Assembly (NCBI GenBank): GCA_013368325.1
Contig: JAACJK010000166.1
Span: 620,001-684,000 of the forward strand
DNA length: 64,000 bases
DNA from: Ephemerocybe angulata
Taxonomy: Eukaryota; Basidiomycota; Agaricomycetes; Agaricales; Psathyrellaceae
Reading direction: 5' to 3'
Shown: piece after piece, positions 46,001-57,122 of the stretch
How the letters are laid out: each line of letters begins with the position of its first letter
Numbering within the stretch: the first letter of the stretch is position 1
Notes under the pieces: generated by a model
The model's input: only the letters and a program-made list of their open reading frames with translations
Told to the model about the DNA's origin: nothing
Databases searched by the model: none
Position numbers and translations under genes: made by a program

Positions 46001-47159
46001 GTATTTTCTGGAGGGTATGTCTCTGTGCGAGTTGGGGGCGCTCTTGACCGTGCTGACGGCGCAGGGGAGGGCTCGTTACGAGGAGGAGGGACTTTTGAAC
46101 GACCAGAAGGCGCTGGAGAGGCATTACGAGACCTAGAGGGGTAGTCGGATGCTATGGAAGCCTCGCGGGGGTCGCGGCTGTGCTGGGAGTCCCTAGATAC
46201 ACTGTTGGCGAGGGGAAGTGGTCGACTTTGTGCTGTCTGCGAGTTCACTGAGGGAACTTGACTGACTGTGGAGGCAGCATTTGATGGTCTTCTAGCTTGG
46301 GGTCGCGAAGCAGCAGCTAGTCCAGCGGGTGGCGGCACTTGGATCGATGGAGGCCGGTTCTTAGTCGCATCTCGAGAACGCGTCGAAGATGTGCGTTCCC
46401 TATTGTTCGGAGGGGACACCCCTGCGATTGGAGCTCGTTGGGACTGATAAGGTCCAGGTGATGGATTTCGACGGCTGTCGTCGTACACACTGCTCTGGGC
46501 ACTGAACGGGACTCGGCTGGAACTTGGGGCGTTTGGTATTGAAGATGAAGGGCCTGCTCTCTGGCTGGGTATCCCGTCTGGTTTAATCGTTAGCTGGATA
46601 TTTGGGTCTCGTACAAGGTACTAACCTGACTGATCTGGCTCTGGTACACCTTCTAGGTGCAGTGGCGCAGCGCCTCGAGTAGCATAGCGGAACACTTGCA
46701 CTAGCGCCTGAAGGAACTGCCCCTGTTGTTCTCGGTTTTCTGTATCCCATCGGTATGTCCGCGAGAGTGTTATATTGAACGACGTTGGCTAGGAATATGG
46801 CGTCAAGTATCACTTCGAGGATCGAAAGTGACTGACATACATTCGATACTTGGATCCCCCGCAACTCTTGAATCCGCCATGTCTTGCCGACAGAGTACGT
46901 CCCGTTGGTGTTCAGCTTCGACTTGTGCATGTATCCAGTTCCATTGCTAGCCTCTGCGACAAAGTTTATTGGATTCTCTAGACGGGATTATTCGGTACAT
47001 ACGTGATAAGAGAATGTACCGAGGCTTCCTTCCTCCCCCCTCTGGCCCCGCGTCCTCCCAGATCTTGATGTGTGCGACATAGTTCTCGTCGGAGCCGCTT
47101 GCGCTTCGCCTTGCGAACACGGAAGCGATGATATTCTGTCGCTGTTCCTCAATATCCAT
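43020..47159 (-). CDS. SEC3: Exocyst complex subunit Sec3 (EXOC1)
   Basis: A many-exon gene from ATG at 47159 (MDIEEQRQNIIASVFARR) to the stop at 43020-43022, over 1,000 residues. The N-terminus is the Sec3 PH-like domain (YVAHIKIWED, YMHKSKLNTNGTYSVGKTW, FNITLSRTYRWDTEN), which binds PI(4,5)P2 and Rho GTPases. A Ser/Pro/Arg-rich linker of about 200 residues follows, then IRISYFDPSNQALLDRLLTN and helical Sec3 C-terminal sequence including FLQINDAGLTFADYMGLDSYF and LYKRVEKHF. It ends in ESAFKKTRAGL. Sec3 is a spatial landmark for exocytosis at the hyphal tip. It is divergent from the homeobox gene. Confidence 0.92.
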
Positions 47160-47618
47160 TGCGGGAGTCGGTTGCTACCTGCAACGAAACAGCAACTGAG
47201 AGCGCAGGCAACTATGATGCCTAAGGCCTTGTATTGAATGCCGTTGTTTATCTTTGATTGGGTCCGAACCTGGCGGTCGGGTGATCGCGATCCGCAGAGG
47301 CATACCGTCGCTGCCAACGGCGACGGCGACATTCTCGTCGCTGTTGACGACGACCTGTGCTGCCATCTTGCGCAAGACAGCCAGAGGGAAGAACGGCAGG
47401 GGGAAAACAATACCGGCAACTGCCGGCGCACAATTGACGACAGCCACAGTCTGCCACATTCCTGTCATGCCTTGTTCGATTCTTTGATACGACGTGGTAT
47501 TTAGGTCGGACTCACACAGGATATACTTATTCTCATTCTCTCTCTCTGTCGCGCTAGTCGCAGCCAGAGTCCTTCGTTCACATTCCTTTCTTTCTTTTCT
47601 TCTATTAACGATTTCTTC
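47160..47618. promoter_or_regulatory. Divergent promoter region, SEC3 (-) and homeobox gene (+)
   Basis: These 459 bp separate the two starts. A strongly pyrimidine-rich tract on the plus strand (about 47535-47605, ctttctttcttttctt type) sits just before the homeobox ATG, as is common in fungal promoters. A long minus-strand frame across the region has hydrophobic stretches but no family resemblance. Confidence 0.5.
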
Positions 47619-48397
47619 ATGACTTCCCCCCTTCACGTCCTCGCCAGAGCTGCCTGCGATGCCGTCGACTCTTCTCCCGACTCCACCCCGTCTCCAGGCC
47701 CGGACGACTCTTCGACGGGCTCACCGCCCAGATCCTGGTACTCCTCCACCAGTGGCTCCGATGTCGTCCACTTCGCTACTCTCCGCTATCGAGACGGTTC
47801 CCCGGACCTAGACAGTCCTCCTCAGCCCTTACGACCATCACATGCTTCCAATCATGCAGGCAATTCCTCTCCTTCACCCACCAGACGCAAATCCAGCAAG
47901 AAGCACTCCCCAGACGCCATGCTCCAGATCAAGTACAAGCAGAAGATGCGGGCAAAACGACAGCTCTTCATGGAGCGCGCCATGCGCATAAAGTCCCTTG
48001 ATAATTCCCCAGTGAACGACCACCAGCTCCACGTTCTGCGAATGGTCTACGACCAGATTACGATGTATCCTCCAGAGTCATGGATGGTCCTCATTGCCAT
48101 CGTTATTCGCAGGTGTGTCCGCTGCCGCGCCAGCCACTGTCCCTGCCGTCGCTCACTATGCCCCACAGAGCCTTTAAGCAGGTCAAGAACTGGTTCTCAA
48201 ACGAGCGTCAGAAGAACAAAGAGGGCAACAGCGTGCGGACCGAAACCAAGGAGGGCGACAAGGTTCGCCTCCGTCCCCTGGCTCTCCAGCCGCAATGGTG
48301 CCCTCAATGGTCAGATGCCTTCTTCGAAGAGGTCATCATGATATACGATTACAAGGTCCTCATGGATTTACGAGCAAATGAACCTGCCACCTGCTGA
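47619..48397 (+). CDS. Homeodomain transcription factor
   Basis: Two exons, 47619-48112 and 48169-48397, give 240 residues. The first 90 residues are Ser/Pro-rich. The homeodomain begins around YKQKMRAKRQLFMERAMR, includes DHQLHVLRMVYDQITMYPP, and ends with the recognition helix FKQVKNWFSNERQKNK, holding the W-F-x-N-x-R signature. The single 56-bp intron falls at the start of helix 3. Typical non-mating-type homeobox regulators of agaricomycetes have this helix sequence, and some act in fruit-body development. No partner homeodomain gene lies beside it, so a mating-type role is unlikely. Confidence 0.87.
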
Positions 48398-48644
48398 GCT
48401 CACTGGACATTCCCTCTTTGACTGATACCACAGACACTCATTCCTTTATACCAACCATACCCTATACTCGCTCGTAATTGGACACTCTATCTACTTACGG
48501 TATCATTATAGTATTATTCCCTGTATTCTATAGATAATCTCTCCGAACACTTGCCATCGTCGCGTACCGTAGTACGTAGCTGCAGTCTTTACTTAGTTGC
48601 TCCCATACACTGTCCTTAATACCTGTCTATTCTGTGCTATATCA

Positions 48645-50052
48645 CTACGACCCTGAAGCAAGCGCTGCTTCCCCATTTCTAAGGATACGATAGCGGCGAC
48701 CTCTCCAAACTACGGTGCTACCGACTATCGCAAAGAAGAAGATGGGAAGGCACATCAACTCTCTCAGAAGCCAGGCTGCAACGAACCAATGGTCAATTGA
48801 GATAGGACTATGTGCCCCTGACAGAGATGCATACACATCCAGATCAAGCATAAACCATGCAATGAAGTGAGCAGGGATGAAGAGCCACTCTGGGAACCCA
48901 AATAGGTAATTGGCGGAGAAACTGGCGAGAGTCGCAAAAAGGATGCTCTCGGTAAAGGGCTCCAGGACTGTCGCTGAGAGCACCATATACTTGCGGACGC
49001 GAATCCACCGAACCCTTCTCCAAAAGTAGTCCCCAAGCGTCATGTTCCCAACAACATTGTGGGCGACGTCCGTTGATAGATCATGACGCAAACCAAGTTC
49101 ATGCCAGATTGCACTCGCAATCATGTTGTCCTCTGCCAAGAACCTGCCAAATGAAGGGAATCCGCGCTGCTTGCTTGGGTCCAAATCCAACGCATCCACT
49201 GGCTTCAATGTCCCATCGACGCGATCCACGTCCGAGCGCCGGTACAGGTTGGATTTGCCAACAACGCAGGAGTCCACCTTGAAGCTGTTGATGGCGACAT
49301 ACATTTTCGCGTGCGTGGTGTTGAGGAATGCGGCTTCGACTCGGGAGCCCCAGAACGATCCGGCCGCAGAGGCATCAACGAATGGGACGTGATGAACGAC
49401 TGCTATCCGTCTATGTTTCGGTGATTTGGGGGCTGTGAGGACTTCGACGGCCCTTGCGAGCGTTCCAGGATCAACGAAGACGTTGGAATCAAGGACCCAG
49501 AGTATGTCATGGGCAGCCATTCGGTATGATCGAACAAGATTATTGACCTTGGGGTTCACACCCACGTCTTCTGCACCTATTCATCCAGCGTCAGACCTGC
49601 TAAGCCAGAAAAAAGAATGCATTTCTCACCAATAACGATCTGGGCTTTCACACTAGGGTATAGCCGCAGCAACTCGCGCACAACTGGGAGTGCTTGGTCA
49701 TCTTCATCGGCCACAGAGAAGAGAATCTCGAAGTTTGGATATTCCTGCCGGAAAGTCGATTCCAGATTCGTGTAAAGATTTGGATCCAGTCCTTTAAGCG
49801 GTCGTAAGATCGAAACGCCGGGTGCGTCCGACGAGGGGGTGAAGCGAAGGTGTTCTACAGGGCGGTATCTGTACCTGCGGCGGCTGAGCCAATACCAATG
49901 TCAGTTCGAAGACAAGTATCAGAGATGGAACTGCAAGATTCTTACGCGGCTATCGCTCCCACTGAGGCGATTACCCACATAACGGAATACCAGCCGAGCC
50001 CGACGGATGAGAGGACACGGTACATGGTCGTCCTCGTATCATCGTCCAACAT
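48645..50052 (-). CDS. Ceramide glucosyltransferase (GT21)
   Basis: Three main exons run from ATG at 50052 (or the in-frame ATG at 50025, MYRVLSSVGLGWY) to TAG at 48645-48647, about 450 residues. An N-terminal membrane anchor is followed by GVSILRPLKGLDPNLY and the GT21 catalytic motifs: D1 in FSVADEDDQA, D2 in WVLDSNVFVD, D3 in FLAEDNMIAS and the (Q/R)xxRW box in FWRRVRWIR. Hydrophobic helices end the protein. The enzyme transfers glucose from UDP-glucose to ceramide at the Golgi/ER membrane, forming glucosylceramide, which is needed for hyphal growth in many fungi. Confidence 0.92.
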
Positions 50053-50376
50053 TGGAAGTTGGCGGTTTTAAGGATGAAAGGAAAGATGAGGAAGTCGTAA
50101 GAGGGTCGTAAATTTTGCGCGTATCGTGTCCGACGTCGCCTCCCGGCGCGAGGTCCACAGTTTAATGGTGGTTCGTTGAAAGTTGGGCCGTGCAGGGCCG
50201 CGCCCGTGCGGCTCGGCAGGCGATGTCGAGATGATGTCGGAACCAGAAGTGTCAATGTGAGCAAAAAGGGCAATTCACCCCTAACTTTACTGTGTCCGCA
50301 ATATGCAACGCGAATTTCTTGGCGAATTTCCGCGAACGCGACGACTGGTATCATTATAGGCATAGCAATCTAAAAT
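50053..50376. other. Intergenic region, GCS promoter side and TatD 3' side
   Basis: These 324 bp hold the upstream region of the ceramide glucosyltransferase and the 3' flank of the TatD gene, both on the minus strand. Frames here are unsupported, and no repeat or RNA was seen. Confidence 0.5.
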
Positions 50377-52012
50377 CTATGTGGAAGAGTCCTTGTTCTC
50401 ATCCACCAATTCTGTGAGTTGAAAAACCTCCACGGTATTTTTCCACACCTGCTCAGTCAACTCCTCGAAGCTCACATCAAGAAGCAGATGCATAACCCAA
50501 GCTACGCCGCCAATGGCTGCAGGCTCGTTCCTTCCCAAGACTGAGAGGCCTTCTTTGAATCGCTCTGGCTTCACTGAGCGAGGAAGGTACAGTTTACGTG
50601 TATCTGTGGGTAGGTTGTCTAGATGGGCCCACGAAGCGTGGCTCGGTCGCATCGAACACCAGGGAGCGTCTACAGATTTCGTCAAGACCTGGGAATGGGA
50701 TAGTCCTCCGTCAGGATTGGGATTGTGACTGACCTGTTTCGAGCATGAGCCTGTCCAGCGGGATCCCTCGTGCGACCTCAATATTTTCTTCTGTCTTTAG
50801 ACCGACACCGTTGACACTGAGTGCTTGTCAGTCAATATAGGCTCTGCAGTTAACCTCGAAGCTTTCAGGACGAACCTAAAATAAAAGCCCATGGCAATCT
50901 AGTGATACAGTGAGATCAGGATAAGAATTTCCATTGATTTGTATTCACCAGTTCCTCTGCTTCCCCAGATGTTCCTGTGAAACTGTGGACCAGTCCGCCG
51001 TTCCCTCCAACGGCGCGGCCACCATCCTCACCAAAACCCTCTTCCCTAAGAATACGCACAAAGTCCACATGTGCTGAACGGCTGTGGAGGAAGAGCGGCA
51101 AGTTATGCTTTTTCGCTAACGATAATTGCATCTGAGTAACAAACAGATTAGCGAAGGATTCGAGTTGTAACTCTAGTAGTTCTTACCCTGAAACATCTTT
51201 GCTGAGTTTCCGCTGGTGAGTGATGTAGCCTGTCATAGTCTCCATCCCAAGACCATGTAAGTTACGAAAGGGATTTTTAACAATGCCTCAAGGCCTCACC
51301 TAGACCACACTCGCCAACAGCCACTACTCTCCCAGGACCCTCAAGATGTTGGGAAATGAGGTTGTCTAGCTCTGAGAGGTATGCATTGGGCCCTTTTCCG
51401 TAAGAGTCGAATCCCTTCGATCTCGTCGGGTGGCATCCTACAGTGGTATAGAAGTCTGAGGGGGAAAGAGAATGAACTATATTCTGTGGAACTGTCCAAT
51501 CAATCCTTACTATGTTTAGCGCCCAGATGAACCGCCTCGCGCGATTCTTTCAAGCTTGTTCCGGTCAGGATCATGGAACGAACACCCGCAGCTTTTGCGC
51601 GCTCCAGCACTGCAACCATATCGTCTGATTGTTTAGGCTTAACATTCATATCCTTGATGTGTATGAGGAAAACGGTAAAGTCCTCACCGGCATGCTTTTG
51701 TTTGCCATGGTACAAGCCTCTGAAAACTGGGTCGGTCAAATTGACTGTAATCAAGTACTCAGGATTGACTGTGCTTGGCTCTCCAACAGGGATACCACTT
51801 ACCACCGACGTCTGCCCGGACAATAATAGGTTCAGTAAGCGCTCTAAAAGGTGATCTTTCAATTGTAAGTACTGACCGATAAATCTACTTGTTGCCATGG
51901 TACGTGTATACCTGCTCTGCCAAGCTTTTTGGGATAGTATCGCAATTGGATGGTAGGCACTTCTTGCCAGTCTCCAGCTTATATCTCTTCGCGTGGACAA
52001 CAGGATGAACAT
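50377..52012 (-). CDS. TatD-family metal-dependent DNase (TATDN1-like)
   Basis: Ends at the stop 50377-50379 (ELVDENKDSST). The core starts at MATSRFIV (ATG 51898) and, after two introns, gives VNLTDPVFRGLYHGKQKHA then DDMVAVLERAKAAGV. Other motifs are VGCHPTRSKGFD, VAVGECGLDYDRLH, LPLFLHSRSAH, LVHSFTGTSGE and LMLETDAPWCSMRPSHASW, which supply the Glu, His and Asp metal ligands. TatD proteins are 3'-5' DNases linked to DNA repair and apoptotic DNA breakdown. An in-frame upstream ATG at 52012 adds a 38-residue Arg-rich leader that resembles a mitochondrial targeting sequence, so two forms are possible. Confidence 0.9.
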
Positions 52013-52719
52013 GAATGACTAGGGAGAGTCGGAAACGACGTCGGCGCCCAAGTTGACTCGAACTAGTGCCATTTGGCGGTCGACGGGTGGCTGCAGTTGG
52101 CGGGGTTATTAGCGCCCACCGTCGCGCCAAGCCGTTCAGTCTGAGGAGACGGCAGTGCCGGCGAGCCCAATGTTGAATGGTTTCGCGCAGCCTTGGTCTC
52201 AGGGGTGCGCGTTGGGGTTGCTTCAAGTCTCCAAACAGAAGGTCTGACTGCAAATGTGTATAAAATTAGAACCTTGAGGCTATGAATAACGCCTCGTTGC
52301 CTGCAAACTGGCAGCGCCCATGCACCCATGTCAAGCGCGTGGCAGGCATCCTTCTCGTTCAGATTGCTTTGGCCGCGGTCGTAGCCACTTGAGAAATTTC
52401 AGGCTTTGACTTTTGCGGGGAAGGATAGTATGAAGGATAGTATGAATGTGCAGAGAAGATGGTGAAAGGGAGCATCGCAGAAGCATGGCAAGTGGAGAGT
52501 TGAGCGGGCTATTTTTAACCCTGCCTCATTCATCGGTCTGCGACGTCCGTCGTCAAAAGGCAGATTTAGGCCGGCTCTCCATTCTTCCCTTCAAAGTTTC
52601 AACCCCCGTTACCCTTTCTGCCGTACCGCCACTCCTTTCTCTCCTTTACTCATTCGTGCAGTCAGACCACTTGGGTCTTGCGCCCTTTCTCTCCTCTTGA
52701 CCTACCTTGGGTTCATAGA
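52013..52719. promoter_or_regulatory. Divergent promoter region, TatD (-) and heparinase-like (+)
   Basis: These 707 bp between two divergent starts contain a perfect 12-bp tandem duplication (GAAGGATAGTAT twice, 52420-52443). A pyrimidine-rich leader (about 52590-52710, with ctttctctcc tracts) precedes the plus-strand ATG at 52720. No gene is supported. Confidence 0.5.
52420..52443 (+). repeat. 12-bp perfect tandem duplication
   Basis: GAAGGATAGTAT occurs twice in direct succession, about 280 bp upstream of the heparinase-like ATG. It is short and probably a replication slippage product. Confidence 0.8.
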
Positions 52720-55188
52720 ATGGCCTCTCCTTATGGCAGCGGCGACGTCGGTGTGAAGGAGTCCTCTCCTTTCATGAACGGCGGTGCCCCAGCCCCGCGC
52801 AAGCGCAGCAAATGGCTCAAAATCGGACTCCCAGCAGCTATTGTGGTCGTCGTTATCCTCGCAGCAGTCCTTGGTGGAGTGCTTGGCAGTCGTGCCAGCA
52901 ACAAGAACAAGGACGGGAGCTCTGGGGCCGACCCCAAACCTGGCAGCGCCGAAGCAACGTCTCTCTCCAGCGAGAGGGCTGCCGTTGGCCGCTTCGCAAC
53001 CGCGACGAACAGCGCGTTCATGGTCCCGCTGTACCCTTCCACTGTTCGTTTTGTCCCTTCGTTCTATTTATAGTCCCGCTGATCACGTCTGCGCACAGAC
53101 CAACACTGCTGTCTTTACAACTCCTACCATCTCTTCTTCTGTCGACGGCTGGCCCAATGACCCCTTTAGTCCTGGCACCCCAAGCGCCCTCACCACACGA
53201 ACGGACCGCCCACGTCTCTTCGCACCCCAGTACAAATGGGACGCCCTCCCCAACCTCATCCAGAACGACCCCTACCTGAAGGCCTGGAACGACACTATCT
53301 TCGGCAACGCTACGACGTACCTGTCACAACCCCCCGTTGTGTATTTCATGGACGGTGACAGTGGAATTCTCGACAATGCGCGCGAGGTTAAGGAGAGAAT
53401 CAAGGCTTTCGGCTATGCGTATCGTCTGACCAAGGATAAGAAGTGGTCTGACCGTGCTTGGACCGAACTCCAGGTACGTTGCTCGTACTCCTGGTTGACT
53501 GGAGGATATGTTGGCTAACCGCAGACAACAGAATGCAGCAGGCAACGGCGACCAGCCTTTCGGCCCCGCGACAGATCGTTGGAACACAAACCATTTCTTG
53601 GATGCCGCCGAGTTCTCCGCTGCCTTTGGTATCGCGTACGATTGGTTCTACGACGTCTTTTCGGACGATCAGAAGTCCCAGATGAGGGCGACTATGATCC
53701 AATACGGCCTGCAACCCGGTCTCACTGTCTTCACGGGCGCAGCCACCTTCGGTTGGTGGGCCACCGGTGTCAACGGAAACTGGAACTGCGTTTGCAATGG
53801 TGGATTGACGGTCGCAGCTCTTGCCATCCTCGGTGACGATACCACTGGTGTTGCCCAAGGCCTCCTCGGCCACACCATCGACAACGCCAAGGACAACTGC
53901 GTCAAGGGCCCCTCGACCGACGGCACTTGGTCTGAAACCGCCAATTACTGGTATTTCGGAACCACCGGCCACGCTGAAATGGCCTCCGCACTCATGACCG
54001 CAACCGGATCCGACTACGGATTGTTCGATACCAACACCAACTTTGAGCTTACCGGCTTATTCCACATGTACGGATATGGTGCCACCTCGCTCTTCAACTA
54101 CGGAGACCATGGCCCGAACAAGTTCTCGACCACCGCCAATTGCATGTTCCTCTACGCCGATGCTTACAAACGCCCAGAATACGCCCTCTTCCAGAGAGAT
54201 CGTGCTGACGCGGCCGAACCCTGGAGTATGTTCTGGTACGACCCCAAGACCACCGGCGCGTACTGGAACGGTGCCGAACTCGACCATTTCTTCGACGACG
54301 CGAACGACCAGTGGGCCTCCATGCGCAGCAGCTGGACCGACATCAACGCCCTGTACGTTGCTATCAAGGCTGGACAGAACCGCGACCACCAAACGCACAA
54401 CGACTTGGATGTTGGTGACTTCGTTCTTGATGCCCTCGGAACTCGATGGGCAGGTGAGCTGGGATCGGCCGACTACCGCTCTCCGGACTACTTCACGAGT
54501 GGCGCCCAGGACGCCCCTCGGTGGAAGTACTACCGCAAGATGACCGAGGGACAGAACACGATCCTCATTGGCCAGGCCAACCAGAACATCCAGGCCAACC
54601 CCACTGTTAAGCATGATTCTTCAGGCACGAAGCAAGGATCCAGTACGGTGCTTGATATCCCGAAGGATTCGACCGCGTTCTGGACTACTGACATGACGAG
54701 TGCATACGACGGGGCGTGAGTACAGTTTACACATGAAGGGTCACATTTACTCAAGTCTTGGCATACATAGGTCATCCGTCAAGCGAGGCATCCGCCTTCT
54801 CAACGGCAGGAAGCAGGTGTTGCTGCAGGACGAGATTACAGCCACTGGGGCCATTCAATGGCGAATGCACACCAATGCGACCGTCACCACCAGTGGTACC
54901 TCTGCTACACTGTCCTTGGACGGTCAGACAATGCAGGTGTCGATCTTGAACCCCCCGACTGGTGCTGCTTTCTCGACATCAGAGGCGAAACGCTTTGATA
55001 GCGATCCTACGCCCCCCGCCCCGGACCAGGAGAACCCAGGTGTTACGGTGCTCATCATCAGCCTCCCGGCTGGAACTGCGAACCTGCAGGTGCTGTTCAA
55101 CCCCCAGTGGCCCGGGATGTCGGCGAGCGACTATGTTACGCCCAAGCAAGTAGCGCTCGACGACTGGTCCTTGACCAGCCACGACTAG
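52720..55188 (+). CDS. Membrane-anchored heparinase II/III-like protein
   Basis: Four exons, 52720-53043, 53099-53473, 53532-54715 and 54771-55188, give 766 residues. A short basic cytoplasmic tail (APRKRSKW) precedes one hydrophobic segment (about residues 31-50, GLPAAIVVVVILAAVLGGVL), so it should be a type II membrane protein with its catalytic part outside. Residues 140-480 form an alpha-helical toroid of the alginate/heparin lyase type (RPRLFAPQYKWDAL, FLDAAEFSAAFGIAYDWFYD, SETANYWYFGTTGHAEM). The heparinase II/III beta part follows (DHQTHNDLDVGDFVLDALG), ending in DDWSLTSHD. H-x2-H-N-D and the Y/H residues above are candidate catalytic positions. The family cleaves uronic-acid-containing polysaccharides. 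The fungal substrate is unknown to me, and a role in cell-wall glycan turnover is inference. Confidence 0.85.
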
Positions 55189-55614
55189 GACCGTTCTTGT
55201 TGTTTGCTTTCTTGTTTCGCTTTGGACACTAGTTACCATTCATAATAGTTTTGGACATATTTCTTGGCTGTAATACAGTATACTTACCCCGAAATGGACT
55301 GTTTGTATCTTCTTGCGATGAAGGGACAATTGTGGGAAGTTGGCAACGATTGCGTTACGTAAGGTGCTTGGCAACGGGATAGAGTTGTTTGACCATCATC
55401 GCTTCCATCGTTCTTTCCCTCATCCTCGTCGCTCGTTCTTTTTCCGTCTACGAATATCCACGCCTCGTCCTTCTGGACGCTAGACTCAGCCGCCGAGCCC
55501 ATTTGTGAGTCTGCCTCCCGCCCGCGTCGCACTGCCGCTGACCCAGCCCCTGACTGTCCAGTCCCCCACCCTTTTCCACCCTTCACCGACCAAAAGGACT
55601 ATTAAACTATCACC
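55189..55614. promoter_or_regulatory. Intergenic region upstream of the Ser/Thr-rich membrane protein
   Basis: These 426 bp hold the 3' flank of the heparinase-like gene and the promoter of the next gene. A TTACGTAA palindrome (55355-55362) is flanked almost symmetrically by direct repeats TTGGCAACG at 55340-55348 and 55368-55376. TTACGTAA is a classical bZIP (CRE/Yap-like) half-site pair. It lies about 250 bp before the ATG. Confidence 0.5.
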
Positions 55615-56646
55615 ATGCTCGCCCTCAACACACGGAAACTCTCCACCACACTCTTTATCTCTCTTGCTGTCCTTGTCGCCGTCTCGACAGTCGTTGAAGC
55701 CAGCCACGATGCCCCGCTGCAGCAGCGCGACCACGTCAACCTGAAGCGCATTCTCAAGAAGCGTGCTACAACCTTCCCAGGAGATGGCTCGTCCGGCCCT
55801 GTTATTGGCGCTGCTCCCATCCCTGGGGCGGGTTCCTCCAGCACTACCGACCCTTTGTCGACTGGCACGTCGACCACTGCAACCACTGCAACCACCCCTG
55901 GCGGCATTACAATTGGATTGCCTCTTGGTACCACAGAGACCACAGGGACCACCAGCGGAACAACCTCTGGTGTAAGTAACACAGCTCCTCTGTGACGTTG
56001 CGTGTATAGCTGACGGATGTCACCTTTACAGACGGCCTCGCTCCCGACAGACTCTACTTCAACCACGTCCACCACTTCCGGAACGACAACGAGCGGAACC
56101 ACGTCGACAACGTCCACCACTACTTCGACCACCTCAACCACCACCACCCCTCCCGCTGCTCCCACCGATAACAACGTAACGTCAACCTCGACCGACAAGG
56201 TCCGCTCGACCAAGACTGTCGTCACCTCAGTGGAAGCGTCTTCTACCACCGTTCCCCAGCTTAGCGGAGCCGCAGCCCAGAAGTCGAGCAACATCATGAC
56301 CATCCTCGTTGCCATCGCTGCATCCCTCGGAGGTGTCGCGATCCTTTGGACCGTCTTCCGCAAGTGGAAGCTCGGTAGCTCCAAGCGATTCGAAGAGCGT
56401 CTTCAGCCCATTGACTGGAAGTCACCCTCGCACGATGACGGGCTCCCTGCTTCTCACCCTCGCCGTAACTCTGGATCCTCCTTCAACTCTGGTCGCTCGC
56501 GCGGTAACGGTCTGTCTCCTCTTGAACACGACTTCACGGCTGGGCCCAGCGGCGTCAGCCCCGTCGGTGGTTACGCGGACATGTCTCGTGGACCCAGCCC
56601 TACCATGCGGGAGAACCATTTCAACGGCACAGGTGGACGGTATTAA
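55615..56646 (+). CDS. Ser/Thr-rich single-pass membrane protein (sensor-like)
   Basis: Two exons, 55615-55971 and 56032-56646, encode 323 residues. A signal peptide (STTLFISLAVLVAVSTVVEA, roughly residues 10-29) is followed by a dibasic site (KKR), which may be a processing site, and about 150 residues of nearly pure Thr/Ser/Gly/Pro, likely heavily O-mannosylated. One transmembrane helix (IMTILVAIAASLGGVAILW) and a cytoplasmic tail beginning FRKWKLGSSKRFEERLQPIDW follow. The layout resembles Mid2/Wsc-type wall-stress sensors, but I see no WSC Cys domain and the sequence family is not recognised. The function is therefore inferred only from topology. The Thr codons form an imperfect ACC/ACG repeat tract. 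Confidence 0.85.
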
Positions 56647-57122
56647 ACTTCCGGTCACATCCTCTTGAATGATGGAATCAGGCATCTTCGTGTTTACGTG
56701 TGATGTAGCCGGATCGCATTGCTCGCGCTATCATTATCACTCTTTTTTTACCCCCCTCGCAGGTGTCGCCGGACCGCATCCTGTGTCCTATCTCTATCTT
56801 TTGGTCAGCCATTGTCGTGCTTAGTTTCTGTTCTCCCTCCTCCGCCATCCCCCAAATATATCCTACTGTGGCAAGACCCGCTCCACCCGTTGCCATGTTC
56901 CTTGCCTGCAACATACCCCCTTCTTGGATCCCCGCCTCTATCTTTCTACCTACTGATTTCAGTTCTTTAATGAATTCCTATTCAATGACGATTTGGACGT
57001 TTTCTTTGTTAGAGTTCCCATGCAAAATGACGATTGTTCGTTCAACGTTTATCGGACCGCTAAACTACGAGTGTGTGTAGGGGCATTGGGAATAGGGTAG
57101 TAAGTACAGATGGCAGTCAGAG
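56647..57122. other. Intergenic region between convergent genes
   Basis: The 476 bp between the membrane protein (+) and the Ima1-like gene (-) are pyrimidine-rich on the plus strand with no supported gene, RNA or repeat. Confidence 0.6.

Noticed and set aside
47175..47636. Minus-strand 153-residue frame across the SEC3/homeobox promoter.
   Set aside because: It overlaps the start of the homeobox exon, has no recognisable domain, and its hydrophobic stretch is probably chance from GC-rich sequence.
47619..48397. Homeodomain gene as part of a mating-type (b/A) locus.
   Set aside because: There is no divergent partner homeodomain gene, and the neighbours (SEC3, ceramide glucosyltransferase) are not the usual flanking genes.
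55602..56384. Minus-strand 260-residue Val-rich frame.
   Set aside because: It is the antisense of the Thr-rich repeat region of the membrane protein; ACC/ACG codons read as GGT/CGT on the other strand.
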